Assembly: GCF_900188425.1 (NCBI RefSeq)
Contig: NZ_FZON01000006.1
Coordinates: forward strand, 62,001 to 126,000
Length of the DNA stretch: 64,000 bases
Source of the DNA: Antarctobacter heliothermus
GTDB taxonomy: Bacteria; Pseudomonadota; Alphaproteobacteria; Rhodobacterales; Rhodobacteraceae
Reading direction: 5' to 3'
Shown here: in pieces, positions 35,238 to 44,344 of the stretch
Layout: every line of letters starts with the position of its first letter
Numbering within the stretch: position 1 is the stretch's first letter
Made by a program: the position numbers and the translations under genes
Notes under the pieces: model-generated
What the model was told of the DNA's origin: nothing
The model's database searches: none
Seen by the model: only the letters and a program-made list of their open reading frames with translations

Positions 35238-35942
35238 CGGCTCCAGCGCAAAGATCTCATCCGCCTCGAAAACGGCAATGGACATCGGGCGGCCATACCC
35301 GGCCCCGGTGTCCAGATTCAGGCGGTTTGGTTTCAACTCGGGGGCTTTGACCGGCGTATGGCCATGCACGACCAATGCGCCGTGGTCCCGCGTGTCTTTG
35401 AGGAACTCTTGCCGGATCCACAGCAGGTCTTCTTCGTCCTGCTCCGCCAGCGGCACGCCCGGCCGCACCCCCGCATGGACAAAGAACTTGCCCATCTCGC
35501 GGTGCGACAGTTGCAGGCCCTGCATGAATTCCAGATGCCCCTCGGGTAGCGCCGCCCGAAACTCGGCCGCCAGTTCCTTTTGCCGGATACGCTCAGGCAC
35601 ATCGACACCGTAGGACTGCGCCGTCTCTAGCCCGCCGATGTTTTCGTGGAACCAGTGATAGCCCACCAGCAGGTGGGAATCCTGCCGGGGTTCGGGTGGG
35701 GCGACAAACCATTCGAACAGCCGGTCGTGATTGCCCTTGAGACAGATCCAATTGCGGCCCTCGGCCAATCCTTGGCGAAGGCGTTCGATCACCCCGCGCG
35801 ACTCTGGCCCCCGGTCAACATAATCGCCCAGAAAGACGATGCGCGCGTTGGGACCGCCGTCCCGCGCGATGCGGTCCAGAGCGTCTTCCAGCATGGCCAG
35901 TTGGCCGTGAATGTCGCCGATGGCGTAGAGTGTGTCGGTCAT
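35217..35942 (-). CDS. PPP-family metallophosphoesterase (serine/threonine phosphatase-like)
   Basis: 241 residues. All metal-ligand motifs are present: GDIHG at residues 9-13, GDYVDRG near 38-44, GNHD near 70, and HGHTP near 194. Two-metal phosphoprotein or diadenosine-polyphosphate phosphatase activity is expected. It overlaps the convergent SulP gene by 21 bases. Confidence 0.9.
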   Translation of the reverse strand: MTDTLYAIGDIHGQLAMLEDALDRIARDGGPNARIVFLGDYVDRGPESRGVIERLRQGLAEGRNWICLKGNHDRLFEWFVAPPEPRQDSHLLVGYHWFHENIGGLETAQSYGVDVPERIRQKELAAEFRAALPEGHLEFMQGLQLSHREMGKFFVHAGVRPGVPLAEQDEEDLLWIRQEFLKDTRDHGALVVHGHTPVKAPELKPNRLNLDTGAGYGRPMSIAVFEADEIFALEPSGRVRL

Positions 35943-36094
35943 GAACGCCGGTTAGCATGATCGCCCCCGCACGACCAGACCGCGCCGTTGTCCGCCGCAG
36001 CCGCAGCCACTTTTTCGGGCGAAAGACTCGGTCATGCTGGATCGTGCGCAGGACGGCGCATAGGCTGCGGCATCACACCGACATGGAGACCATC

Positions 36095-36550
36095 ATGCCC
36101 GCCCCCACCCTGCCCCTCACAGGATCCTGCCGCTGTGGCCGCGTCCACATCCGCATCACCGCGCCGCCGCTGATGACCGCTGCGTGTCACTGCCGGGGCT
36201 GTCAAAAGATGTCGTCCAGCGCCTTTTCCCTGACCGCCATGGTCCCGACCGGCGCACTGGAGGTCACGCAGGGAGAGCCGGTTGTCTGCGGCACCCACGG
36301 ACCGGATCAGGACCACATGGCCTGCCCCTATTGCATGACGTGGATGTTCACCCGCGTCACCGGCTTTGATGGCTTTGTGAACGTGCGCCCGACGATGTTT
36401 GACGACATGGCGTGGTTTGCGCCCTTCATCGAAACGATGACCAGCGCAAAACTGCCCTGGGTCCACGTCCCGGCTCAGCACAGCTATGACGCATGGCCGC
36501 CGATGGACCAGTTCGAAACCCTGATGGCGGACTACGCAGCACGGGGCTGA
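36095..36550 (+). CDS. GFA (CENP-V) family zinc protein
   Basis: 151 residues. The zinc-binding pattern is clear: GSCRCGRV, CHCRGCQK and a CPYC pair. The family is named for glutathione-dependent formaldehyde-activating enzyme, but most members have no proven reaction. The start is placed at 36095 with GGAG upstream; the Met at 36083 is also possible. Confidence 0.83.
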   Translation: MPAPTLPLTGSCRCGRVHIRITAPPLMTAACHCRGCQKMSSSAFSLTAMVPTGALEVTQGEPVVCGTHGPDQDHMACPYCMTWMFTRVTGFDGFVNVRPTMFDDMAWFAPFIETMTSAKLPWVHVPAQHSYDAWPPMDQFETLMADYAARG

Positions 36551-36562
36551 CCGCAGGGCAAA

Positions 36563-36593
36563 GAAAAACCCTCTCCCGCCGAGCGGGAGAGGG
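36563..36593 (-). terminator. rho-independent terminator after serA
   Basis: On the minus strand an 11-bp stem (36583-36593 with 36569-36579) with a three-base loop is followed by TTTTT. It also lies past the GFA stop and may work both ways. Confidence 0.93.
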
Positions 36594-36623
36594 CTGCAGC
36601 GATCCGGCGACGGATCGCAAATG

Positions 36624-38225
36624 TCAGACCACGTCGAATTGCAGCGGTTTGATCTGCTTGAACAGGCCGGTTTCGGCCAGTTGCGCGCGGGCCTCGGCCG
36701 GGACCGGCTCATCGACGTACAGCAGCGCAATCGCCTCACCGCCCGCATCCTTACGACCGAGGGTAAAATTGGCGATGTTCACGCCGTTGCGGCCCATCGT
36801 GTGACCCAGCGCGCCGATGATCCCCGGCTCATCGTTGTTGGTGGTATACAGCATGTGCGCGCCGACCTCGGCATCGATGTTGATGCCCTTGATCTGGATG
36901 AAGCGCGGCTTGCCGTCGCTGAACACCGTGCCCGCAATCGACCGCTCGCGCTTGTCCGTGACAACCGTCACCTTGATGTAGCCCTCAAACGCGCCCGACT
37001 GGGCCTGATTGGTGGTCGAGATCTTGATGCCGCGCTCTTTGGCGATGATCGGCGCGGACACCATGTTCACGTCAGAGCTCATCGGTTTCATGATCCCGGC
37101 GATGGCGGCGCAGTTCAGCGCCTGCAGGTTCATGGTTGCGGCCTCACCATCGTACAGGATGTTGATCGCCTTGATCGGCTCATCGGTCATCTGGCCGATA
37201 AAGGCGCCCAGATGTTCGGACAGCTTGATCCACGGGCCCATGACCTTGGCCTCTTCGGCGGTCACGGACGGCATGTTGAGCGCGTTTTGCACAGCGCCGG
37301 TCATCAGGTAGTCGGACATCTGCTCGGCCACTTGCAGCGCCACGTTTTCCTGCGCCTCAGAAGTCGACGCGCCCAGATGCGGGGTGCAGACCACGTTCGG
37401 CAGACCGAACAGCGGGTTTTCCTTGGCCGGTTCCTCGGCAAAGACGTCAAAGGCGGCCCCGGCGACATGGCCCGACTTGATCAGTTCTGCCAAAGCGGCC
37501 TCATCGACCAGACCGCCACGGGCGCAGTTGATGATCCGCACGCCCTTCTTGGTCTTCTCAAGGTTTTCCTTGGACAGGATGTTGCGGGTCTGGTCGGTCA
37601 GCGGCACATGCAGGGTGATGAAATCGGCGCGCTTGAGCAGTTCATCCAGATCATCGACCTTGTCGACCTGCATCTGCTTGGCCTTTTCCTCACTCAGGAA
37701 GGGGTCATAGGCCACGACCTTCATTTTCAGACCGCGTGCACGGTCACAAACGATGCCGCCGATGTTGCCCGCGCCAATCACGCCCAGCGTCTTGCCGGTC
37801 AGTTCCACGCCCATGAACTTGGACTTTTCCCATTTGCCCGCATGGGTGGAGGCACTGGCCTCGGGGATCTGCCGCGCCACGGCAAACATCATCGCGATGG
37901 CGTGTTCGGCGGTGGTGATCATGTTGCCGAACGGCGTGTTCATCACGATCACGCCTTTCTTGGACGCGGCTTCCTTGTCGACGTTGTCGGTGCCGATACC
38001 CGCGCGGCCCACAACCTTGAGCCTGGTGGCGTGCTCAAGGATCGTCGGCGTCACCTTGGTGGCAGAGCGGATGGCAAGGCCATCATACTGGCCAATGATC
38101 TCTGCCAGCTTGTCCTTGTCCTTGCCCACGTCGGGCAGGAAATCCACGTCAATGCCACGATCACGAAAGATCTGGACGGCGGCGTCAGAGAGTTTGTCAG
38201 AGATGAGAACTTTGGGTGCGGTCAT
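36624..38225 (-). CDS. serA: D-3-phosphoglycerate dehydrogenase
   Basis: 533 residues, the long form with an allosteric-substrate-binding domain and a C-terminal ACT domain. The first step of serine synthesis: 3-phosphoglycerate to 3-phosphohydroxypyruvate with NAD. Seen are GRAGIGTDNVD, the Rossmann motif GVIGAGNIGGIV, CARGGLVDEAAL, and the ACT segment NNDEPGIIGALGHTMG near the end, which normally binds serine as feedback inhibitor. It follows serC with an 87-base gap that holds REP-like palindromes. Confidence 0.97.
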   Translation of the reverse strand: MTAPKVLISDKLSDAAVQIFRDRGIDVDFLPDVGKDKDKLAEIIGQYDGLAIRSATKVTPTILEHATRLKVVGRAGIGTDNVDKEAASKKGVIVMNTPFGNMITTAEHAIAMMFAVARQIPEASASTHAGKWEKSKFMGVELTGKTLGVIGAGNIGGIVCDRARGLKMKVVAYDPFLSEEKAKQMQVDKVDDLDELLKRADFITLHVPLTDQTRNILSKENLEKTKKGVRIINCARGGLVDEAALAELIKSGHVAGAAFDVFAEEPAKENPLFGLPNVVCTPHLGASTSEAQENVALQVAEQMSDYLMTGAVQNALNMPSVTAEEAKVMGPWIKLSEHLGAFIGQMTDEPIKAINILYDGEAATMNLQALNCAAIAGIMKPMSSDVNMVSAPIIAKERGIKISTTNQAQSGAFEGYIKVTVVTDKRERSIAGTVFSDGKPRFIQIKGINIDAEVGAHMLYTTNNDEPGIIGALGHTMGRNGVNIANFTLGRKDAGGEAIALLYVDEPVPAEARAQLAETGLFKQIKPLQFDVV

Positions 38226-38228
38226 TGT

Positions 38229-38305
38229 GATACATGCCCCGGACTTGATCCGGGGCCTCCTGAAAGGGAAGATTGGGAAAGAGGCCCCGGGTCGGGCCCG
38301 GGGCG
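38229..38305. repeat. REP-like double palindrome between serC and serA
   Basis: Two palindromes, CCCCGGA-CTTGA-TCCGGGG and CCCCGGG-TCGGG-CCCGGGG, stand in opposite orientation. Their inner flanks GGGGCCTC and GAGGCCCC also pair, so the whole unit can form one large stem. It resembles dispersed extragenic palindromes of alphaproteobacteria. It could stabilise serC mRNA or limit read-through to serA. Confidence 0.7.
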
Positions 38306-38312
38306 CATCGTT

Positions 38313-39467
38313 TCAGGCCGCCTGTGACAGCGCCTCGATCTCGGCGTGGAACGCGTACTCCAGCCAGGGCAGCATCGCCTCGACGTCAGCGGTTTCCACC
38401 GTACCACCGCACCAGATCCGCAAACCGGCCGGCGCGTCACGATAGGCGCCCACGTCCAGCGCCACGCCTTCAGCCTCCAGCCGCTTGGCCACAGCCTTGG
38501 CAAAGACCGGGCCGTCGGTGATGCGCGCATCTGTGAACTTGAGGCAGACCGAAGTGTTCGACCGTGTCGCCGCATCGACAGCAAGGTTGTCGATCCAGTC
38601 GCGCGCGTCGCAGAAGTCCCAGATCGCCTGCGCATTGGCATCGGCCCGCGCGATCAGCCCCTTGAGGCCGCCGACGGAGCGCGCCCAGTCCAGTGCAACA
38701 AGGTAATCCTCGACCGCCAGCATCGACGGCGTGTTGATCGTCTCACCGACAAAGATGCCCTCGATCAGCTTGCCGCCTTTGGTCAGGCGGAAAATCTTGG
38801 GCAGCGGCCATGCGGGGGTGTAGCTTTCCAGCCGCTCGACGGCACGCGGGCTCAGGATCAGCATCCCGTGCGCCGCTTCACCGCCAAGCACTTTCTGCCA
38901 AGAGAAGGTGGTCACATCTAGCTTGTTCCACGGCAGGTCCATCGCGAAGGCGGCAGAGGTCGCATCGCAAATGGTCAGGCCTTCGCGGTCCGCCGGGATC
39001 GCGTCGCCCGAGGGCATCCGCACGCCAGAGGTGGTGCCGTTCCATGTGAAGACAACGTCGGTGTTGTAATCCAGCGCCGCCATATCGACGATCTCGCCGT
39101 ATTCGGCGGTCTTCACTTCGGCGTCGATCTTCAACTGCTTGACCACATCCGTGACCCAGCCCGCGCCAAAGCTTTCCCAAGCGACCATCGTCGCCTTGCG
39201 TGCGCCCAGCAGCGACCACATCGCCATCTCGACGGCACCGGTGTCCGAAGCGGGCACAATCCCGATCCGGTAGTCGGCGGGGATGTTCAGCAGGGCGCGC
39301 GTCTCTTCGATCGCGGCTTTCAGCTTGTCCTTGCCGATCTTCGCACGGTGCGAGCGGCCCAGCGCGGCATCCGCCAGCTTATCGAGCGTGAATGTGGGGA
39401 TCTTGGCGCAGGGGCCAGAGGAAAAACGCGGGTTTGCCGGCCGCGTTGCCGGTGCAGTCATTGTCAT
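38313..39467 (-). CDS. serC: phosphoserine aminotransferase
   Basis: 384 residues. Second step of serine synthesis, PLP-dependent transfer from glutamate to 3-phosphohydroxypyruvate. The N-terminus [13 protein letters not shown], the [11 protein letters not shown] segment and the Schiff-base region [16 protein letters not shown] are typical of the alphaproteobacterial type. The start at 39467 (MTMTAPA) lies inside a leader hairpin; the open frame continues upstream through that leader and is rejected. Confidence 0.96.
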   Translation of the reverse strand: MTMTAPATRPANPRFSSGPCAKIPTFTLDKLADAALGRSHRAKIGKDKLKAAIEETRALLNIPADYRIGIVPASDTGAVEMAMWSLLGARKATMVAWESFGAGWVTDVVKQLKIDAEVKTAEYGEIVDMAALDYNTDVVFTWNGTTSGVRMPSGDAIPADREGLTICDATSAAFAMDLPWNKLDVTTFSWQKVLGGEAAHGMLILSPRAVERLESYTPAWPLPKIFRLTKGGKLIEGIFVGETINTPSMLAVEDYLVALDWARSVGGLKGLIARADANAQAIWDFCDARDWIDNLAVDAATRSNTSVCLKFTDARITDGPVFAKAVAKRLEAEGVALDVGAYRDAPAGLRIWCGGTVETADVEAMLPWLEYAFHAEIEALSQAA

Positions 39468-39532
39468 ATCTGCTAACCTTCCAGATAGATGCCCCTCGTT
39501 GGGGAGGGGTGTCCCACGAAGGCGTCTACGCC
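39467..39532 (-). promoter_or_regulatory. serC leader RNA (structured 5' region)
   Basis: Reading the minus strand: a GGCG-TAGA-CGCC hairpin (39532-39521), a CCCCT/AGGGG hairpin (39509-39492), then TATCTG/CAGATA (39487-39482 with 39472-39467) whose loop holds the GGAAGG ribosome-binding site and whose last base is the A of the start codon. Rfam describes a serC motif in alphaproteobacteria whose final stem overlaps the ribosome-binding site; this fits. The effector is unknown. I could not run a covariance search. Confidence 0.72.
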
Positions 39533-39721
39533 ACGACACGGGTCGCGACAAGACAGATTCATGTCGGGTTCCGCGACCATTGTGTCGGATTTCATCCCCT
39601 GCCTCCCGCGCCCGACGCGCATCGGAAACAAACCGCCCGTCCCGGCGCGCCATCAGCGAATCCCTTATCGAACGCGCCGCGTGTGTTAGGCTGTGGTCCT
39701 ATGCCTTTTCCGGAGGTCTTC

Positions 39722-40999
39722 ATGACACGCATTTTTCTGGCTCTATTGTTCTCATCCCTTGCGGCCTCGGCCCAGGCCTTTTGCGGCTTTTACGTCGCCA
39801 AGGCAGACGGATCGCTGTTCAACGAAAGCTCAAAGGTCGTCTTTGTGCGCGACGGCGACAGGTCCGCAATCACCATGTCCTCGGACTACCGGGGCGCGCC
39901 AAAGGACTTTGCCCTGATCGTGCCCACGCCCCGCGTGCTGCTGCGCGACCAGATCCGCACCGTCGAGGCGGAGACCGTCCAGCATCTGGACGACTACACC
40001 GCGCCGCGCCTTGTCGAATATCATGACCGCGACCCTTGCGCGCCGATCCCGCTGCCGATGATCTCCATGACCGCCGTCGTGAATGAGGCCGCGCCGCCGC
40101 TGGCCGTGCGCGCGCGGTCGCTGGGTGTCACAATTGAGGCGGAATATGCCGTGGGCACCTATGACATCCTGATCCTCGGGGCAGAGCAATCCGACGGGCT
40201 GGTCACCTTTCTGACCGGAGAGGGCTACAACATGCCCGAGGGCGGCGAAGAGACGCTTCAGCAGTACATCGACGGCGGGATGAAGTTCTTTGTCGCCGGC
40301 GTGAACCTTGAACGCCACGCCGAGGCCGACACCAAGGAACTGCCGCCGTTGCAGATCGAATTCACCTCCAAGGATTTCATGCTGCCGATCCAGCTGGGCA
40401 AGCTGAACGCCGACGGGCCACAGGATGCGCTGTTCTTCATGCTGTCGCGCACGGGGCGCGTGGTGCCGACAAACTATGTCCCGGTGCAACTGCCCAGCAA
40501 CATGGACGTGCCGCTGTTTGTCGAAGAAGAGTTCGGTGATTTCTACCGCGCGCTCTTTGCGCAGGCCGCACCGGATGAGGGCGGGATCGTGGTGGAATAC
40601 GCCTGGGACATGGCCTGGTGTGACCCCTGCGCCGCCGATCCGCTGACCAATGCGCAACTGGCTGAACTGGGGGTCGACTGGCTGCCCGAAGAGACCGGGA
40701 CCGGACCGCTGTCCGGGCAAAACGTCTATGTCACGCGGCTGCACGCCCGCTATGAAGGCGACCAGATGGCCGAAGACGTCTTTTTTCGCGCCACCGAAGA
40801 CCGGCAGAACTTTCAGGGACGTTACGTGATGAACCACCCCTACACCGGGGAAACGACCTGCGAGGCGGGCAAGGACTATGTTTTGCGCACCCGCGCCCGC
40901 GTTCAGGATGAGGCGCGCGCGCTGGCCCGTTTGACCGGCTGGGACGAGGCCGAGATGCTGGAAAAAGCCCGCGCCTCGGTCCCGTCAGAGTTTCGCTGA
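39722..40999 (+). CDS. secreted DUF2330-family protein
   Basis: 425 residues. Signal peptide MTRIFLALLFSSLAASAQA followed by FCGFYVAKADGSLFN and APKDFALIVPTPRVL, the usual opening of DUF2330 proteins. Several Cys residues (WCDPCAAD, ETTCEAG) suggest disulfides in the periplasm. Function of the family is not known. GGAGG lies just before ATG 39722. Confidence 0.85.
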   Translation: MTRIFLALLFSSLAASAQAFCGFYVAKADGSLFNESSKVVFVRDGDRSAITMSSDYRGAPKDFALIVPTPRVLLRDQIRTVEAETVQHLDDYTAPRLVEYHDRDPCAPIPLPMISMTAVVNEAAPPLAVRARSLGVTIEAEYAVGTYDILILGAEQSDGLVTFLTGEGYNMPEGGEETLQQYIDGGMKFFVAGVNLERHAEADTKELPPLQIEFTSKDFMLPIQLGKLNADGPQDALFFMLSRTGRVVPTNYVPVQLPSNMDVPLFVEEEFGDFYRALFAQAAPDEGGIVVEYAWDMAWCDPCAADPLTNAQLAELGVDWLPEETGTGPLSGQNVYVTRLHARYEGDQMAEDVFFRATEDRQNFQGRYVMNHPYTGETTCEAGKDYVLRTRARVQDEARALARLTGWDEAEMLEKARASVPSEFR

Positions 41000-41010
41000 G
41001 CCAAAAGTCC

Positions 41011-41033
41011 GGCGCCCCGGATCGCGGGGCGCC
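41011..41033. terminator. terminator hairpin between convergent DUF2330 and paaK
   Basis: GGCGCCCCG (41011-41019) pairs with CGGGGCGCC (41025-41033) around a five-base loop. There is no strong T run. Confidence 0.6.
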
Positions 41034-41039
41034 GACACC

Positions 41040-42344
41040 TTACTCCTTGGGCCGGTTGTCGACGATCCGCACCGCCTTGCCCTGACTGCGCTCAACCCCA
41101 CCGGGTGAGGTGACATCGACCTTGACCGATACACCGACCACCTGCTTGACCCGCGCCGACAGATCGCGGCCCGCCTGATCACCCAGTTCAACGGTGTCGG
41201 GCAGCGTCTCGACCTTGACCCGCATCTCGTCCTTGTGGCCAACCCGGTTCAGTTCCAGCTGGAAATGCGGCGCCAGTTCACGCACCTTCATCAACTGTTC
41301 TTCGATCTGGGTCGGGAAGACGTTGACGCCGCGCAGGATGATCATGTCATCCGACCGGCCCGTCACCTTTTCCATCCGCCGCATCGTCCGCGCCGTCCCC
41401 GGCAACAGCCGCGTCAGATCCCGCGTGCGGTAACGGATCACCGGGAACGCCTCTTTGGTGAGCGAGGTAAAGACTAGTTCGCCCAACTCACCATCCGGCA
41501 GGACCTCTCCGGTCTCGGGGTGGATGATCTCTGGATAGAAATGATCCTCCCAGACGTGCAAACCGTCCTTGGTCTCGACGCATTCGCTGGCAACACCCGG
41601 TCCCATGACCTCTGACAGGCCGTAGATATCGACCGCGTGCATATCAAAGGCGTCCTCGATCTCCAGCCGCATGGCGTTGGTCCAGGGCTCCGCGCCAAAG
41701 ATCCCCACCTTGAGCGGCGATTTGCGCGGGTCCAGCCCCTGTGCTGCATATTCATCAATGATCGACAACGAATAGGACGGCGTGACGGTGATCCCGGTGG
41801 CGCCGAAATCCTCGATCAGACGCACCTGCCTTTGTGTCATGCCGCCAGAAATCGGCACCGTCGCAAGGCCCAGCTTGTCCGCGCCCAGATGGATGCCCAT
41901 CCCGCCGGTGAACAGCCCGTAGCCGTAGGCGTTGTGCAACACGTCCCCCGGTTTCAGGCCCGCCGCGCGCAGCGACCGCGCGACAACCGTACCCCAATTG
42001 TCCAGATCACCGGCGGTATAACCCACAACCGTCGGCTGCCCGGTGGTCCCGGAGGAGGCGTGGATGCGCCGCACCTGATCGCGCGGAACGGCGAACATGC
42101 CAAACGGATAGGTCGCCCGCAGGTCGTTTTTCACCGTAAAGGGAAACTTCGCCAGATCCTCAAGCGAATTCAGATCATCCGGATGCACGCCCGCCGCGTC
42201 AAAGCTGTTGCGGTAATGCGCGACATTTTCATAAGCGTGGCGCAACGACCATTTCAGGCGATCCAGCTGCAAGGCCGAAATTTCATCGCGCGACGCGATC
42301 TCGATCGCGTCAAGGCTGTCCTTGGTCGGGGTCAGGTCTTCCAT
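41040..42344 (-). CDS. paaK: phenylacetate-CoA ligase
   Basis: 434 residues of the PaaK branch of adenylating enzymes. It activates phenylacetate with ATP and CoA. The P-loop is HASSGTTGQPTVVGYT and further core motifs are YGLSEVMGPGVASEC and TRDLTRLLPGTARTMRRMEKVTGRSDDM (two blocks). It is followed upstream by paaI in the same direction. The ring-oxidation genes paaABCDE are not in the window, so the pair may serve a scattered pathway or activate another arylacetate. Confidence 0.94.
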   Translation of the reverse strand: MEDLTPTKDSLDAIEIASRDEISALQLDRLKWSLRHAYENVAHYRNSFDAAGVHPDDLNSLEDLAKFPFTVKNDLRATYPFGMFAVPRDQVRRIHASSGTTGQPTVVGYTAGDLDNWGTVVARSLRAAGLKPGDVLHNAYGYGLFTGGMGIHLGADKLGLATVPISGGMTQRQVRLIEDFGATGITVTPSYSLSIIDEYAAQGLDPRKSPLKVGIFGAEPWTNAMRLEIEDAFDMHAVDIYGLSEVMGPGVASECVETKDGLHVWEDHFYPEIIHPETGEVLPDGELGELVFTSLTKEAFPVIRYRTRDLTRLLPGTARTMRRMEKVTGRSDDMIILRGVNVFPTQIEEQLMKVRELAPHFQLELNRVGHKDEMRVKVETLPDTVELGDQAGRDLSARVKQVVGVSVKVDVTSPGGVERSQGKAVRIVDNRPKE

Positions 42345-42377
42345 CGGGTCTCCTCCGGGATGGGATCGGCGGGCGCC

Positions 42378-42830
42378 TCAGGCGCCGTCTTGCGCGGTCA
42401 ATTCGTCTTCGGGAAACAGGTGGCCTTTCACGGTGCGCGACAGGCCCCGCATCAGCGCCACCTTGCGACCGTCGCCACCGGTCACAGTCACGTCATAAAC
42501 ACCGGATCGCCCGCTCAGCGCCTGCTCCTGCGCCGTTGCGGTCAGCCGCTCACCGGGCTGGCCGGGGGCCAGAAAGGTGATCTGGTTTTCCTGCGCGACG
42601 GTCAGGCGGTTGTAGCTGTTGCAGGCAAAGGCAAAGGCGCTATCGGCCAGGGTAAAGATGAAACCGCCATGACAGATCTTGTGCCCGTTCAGGTGATGCG
42701 GCTGCACCTCCATCGACAGGACGGCACGGCCCGGCGCGATCTCATCAATGCGCATACCCATCTGCTGACTGGCGGCGTCCTCGGCCCACATGGCCTCTGC
42801 CGCGCGTGTGGCGCGTTGTTGCGGTGTCAT
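42378..42830 (-). CDS. paaI: hydroxyphenylacetyl-CoA thioesterase PaaI
   Basis: 150-residue hotdog-fold thioesterase. NGHKICHGGFIFTLADSAFAFACNS is the PaaI signature (split over residues 50-74) with the catalytic Asp. It removes CoA from dead-end phenylacetyl-CoA derivatives. The start at 42830 gives MTPQQRATRAAEAMW; the frame opens upstream without a binding site. The gap to paaK is 33 bases. Confidence 0.92.
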   Translation of the reverse strand: MTPQQRATRAAEAMWAEDAASQQMGMRIDEIAPGRAVLSMEVQPHHLNGHKICHGGFIFTLADSAFAFACNSYNRLTVAQENQITFLAPGQPGERLTATAQEQALSGRSGVYDVTVTGGDGRKVALMRGLSRTVKGHLFPEDELTAQDGA

Positions 42831-42944
42831 CGTGCCCCTCCCTCGATGGCGCGACACTGCCTAAAACCGACCGCGCGGTCAAGTAAATTGAGCCCCCTCC
42901 CCTAGCCCCTTGATTTATGGACCGAACAGCGCAACTCTGGGGGT

Positions 42945-43286
42945 ATGAACAGCCTGACACCCTTCCCCGGACAGGGGCCCGCACCACAGGTGGTTGCCTT
43001 TCAGCGGGCAGAGCTCAACGTTATCCTTTCCCTGTACGGGCGCATGGTCGCCGCCGGGGAATGGCGCGACTACGGCATTTCCTCACTGCGCGAGGTGGCG
43101 GTGTTTTCCGTCTTCCGGCGTACGGCGGAAAACCCGCTGTACCGGATCGAAAAACGCCCCAAACTGCGCAGCAAACAGGGCGAGTATGCGGTTTTCGGAA
43201 TGGAGGGTCAGGTGCTGAAACGCGGGCACGACCTGCGTGCCGTGTTGCGAGTGCTGGAACGCAAACTGATCCGCGCGGTCAAGTGA
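42945..43286 (+). CDS. DUF2794-family protein
   Basis: 113 residues. The central FQRAELNVILSLYGRMVAAGEWRDY and the following SSLREVAVFSVFRRTAENPLYRIEK segment are characteristic of DUF2794, which is found almost only in alphaproteobacteria and has no known role. It is divergent from paaI and ends at a conserved-looking terminator. Confidence 0.88.
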   Translation: MNSLTPFPGQGPAPQVVAFQRAELNVILSLYGRMVAAGEWRDYGISSLREVAVFSVFRRTAENPLYRIEKRPKLRSKQGEYAVFGMEGQVLKRGHDLRAVLRVLERKLIRAVK

Positions 43287-43290
43287 GAGA

Positions 43291-43311
43291 CGATTTTTCG
43301 ACGAAAAATCG
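43291..43311. terminator. convergent-gene terminator, copy 1 (CGATTTTTCG arms)
   Basis: CGATTTTTCG (43291-43300) is the exact complement of CGAAAAATCG (43302-43311) around a single A. It begins five bases after the DUF2794 stop and serves the convergent ureohydrolase gene too. A second copy lies at 53117-53137 with paired base changes. Confidence 0.82.
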
Positions 43312-43320
43312 CCCCACCCG

Positions 43321-44283
43321 TCAGCGGTTCGCCGGAGACAGCATCGCGCACAGCATCTCGAACATGATCGACACTCCGAGGAAGGCTGTGTTGCCGCTCT
43401 TGTCAAAGGGCGGCGAGACCTCGACCAGATCCGCACCGACGATGTTCAAACCATTGAGTTCGCGGCAAACCTGCAGCGCCTGATAGCTGGTCGGCCCGCC
43501 CACCTCTGGCGTGCCGGTGCCGGGGGCAAAGGTCGGATCGACGAAATCAATGTCATAGCTGACATAGGTTGGCGCAGCGCCCACGATGGCGCGTGCCTCT
43601 TGCATGACATCCGTGATCCCGCGCTCAAAGAACTCTTCGATGCTCACGATGCGGATGCCATTGGCGGCGGCAAAGTCACGATCCTCGGTGTCGTACATCG
43701 TGCCGCGAATGCCGATCTGAATCACCCGTTTCGGGTCCAGCAGCCCCTCTTCGACCGCGCGGCGGAAGGGCGTGCCGTGGGTGTACATGGTGCCGCCGAA
43801 ATAGCTGTGGAACAGGTCCGTGTGACTGTCAAAATGGATCATGCCCAGCGGTCCGTCCTTGGCCAACGCCCGCAACACCGGGAGCGAGGTCAGGTGATCG
43901 CCGCCCGCGGTCAGCGGCCGGATGCCCGCCGCGACGACCTGCGCGTAAAACGCGGTGATCCTCGCCATACTGTCCTGAATATCCGCCGGATTCGGCCCGA
44001 CATCGCCCAGATCGGCGCAATTGACCGTCTCGAACGGACGCATCCCGCTGGCTGCATGTTGCGCGCGGATCATGGTCGAGGCATCGCGCATCTGGCGCGG
44101 GCCATGTCGCGGTCCGGGGCGATTGGTGGTGCCACTGTCCCAGGGCACGCCGATCAGGCCGATCTGCACATCGGCAAACCGGGGGTGATCCGCCGGAACA
44201 TGGGGCAGGCGCATAAAGGTTGGCACACCGGCAAAACGCGGCAGGTCGAAGCCGGAAACGGGATGGAAAAACGGATCAGACAA
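43321..44283 (-). CDS. speB: agmatinase-type ureohydrolase
   Basis: 320 residues of the arginase/agmatinase fold with two manganese ions. Metal-binding motifs are GGDHLTSLPVL, FDSHTDL (Ser where many agmatinases have Ala) and SYDIDFVDP. It should hydrolyse agmatine or another guanidino compound to urea and an amine; relatives act on guanidinobutyrate, so the substrate is open. The start is TTG at 44283 (reads MSDPFFHPVSG), because upstream codons would overlap the next gene and GGAGCAC lies in front. Confidence 0.86.
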   Translation of the reverse strand: MSDPFFHPVSGFDLPRFAGVPTFMRLPHVPADHPRFADVQIGLIGVPWDSGTTNRPGPRHGPRQMRDASTMIRAQHAASGMRPFETVNCADLGDVGPNPADIQDSMARITAFYAQVVAAGIRPLTAGGDHLTSLPVLRALAKDGPLGMIHFDSHTDLFHSYFGGTMYTHGTPFRRAVEEGLLDPKRVIQIGIRGTMYDTEDRDFAAANGIRIVSIEEFFERGITDVMQEARAIVGAAPTYVSYDIDFVDPTFAPGTGTPEVGGPTSYQALQVCRELNGLNIVGADLVEVSPPFDKSGNTAFLGVSIMFEMLCAMLSPANR

Positions 44284-44344
44284 GGTGTGCTCCTGATGGT
44301 TCGGGACAGCGAGGGGCCAGCCCCTCGCGCTCCCCGGGATATTT

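Noticed and set aside
42905-42925. Possible third copy of the palindromic element (CCTTGATTTAT near 42910)
   Set aside because: Only the TTGATTTAT core is alike; CCTAACA and the 16-bp palindrome are missing at the expected distances.
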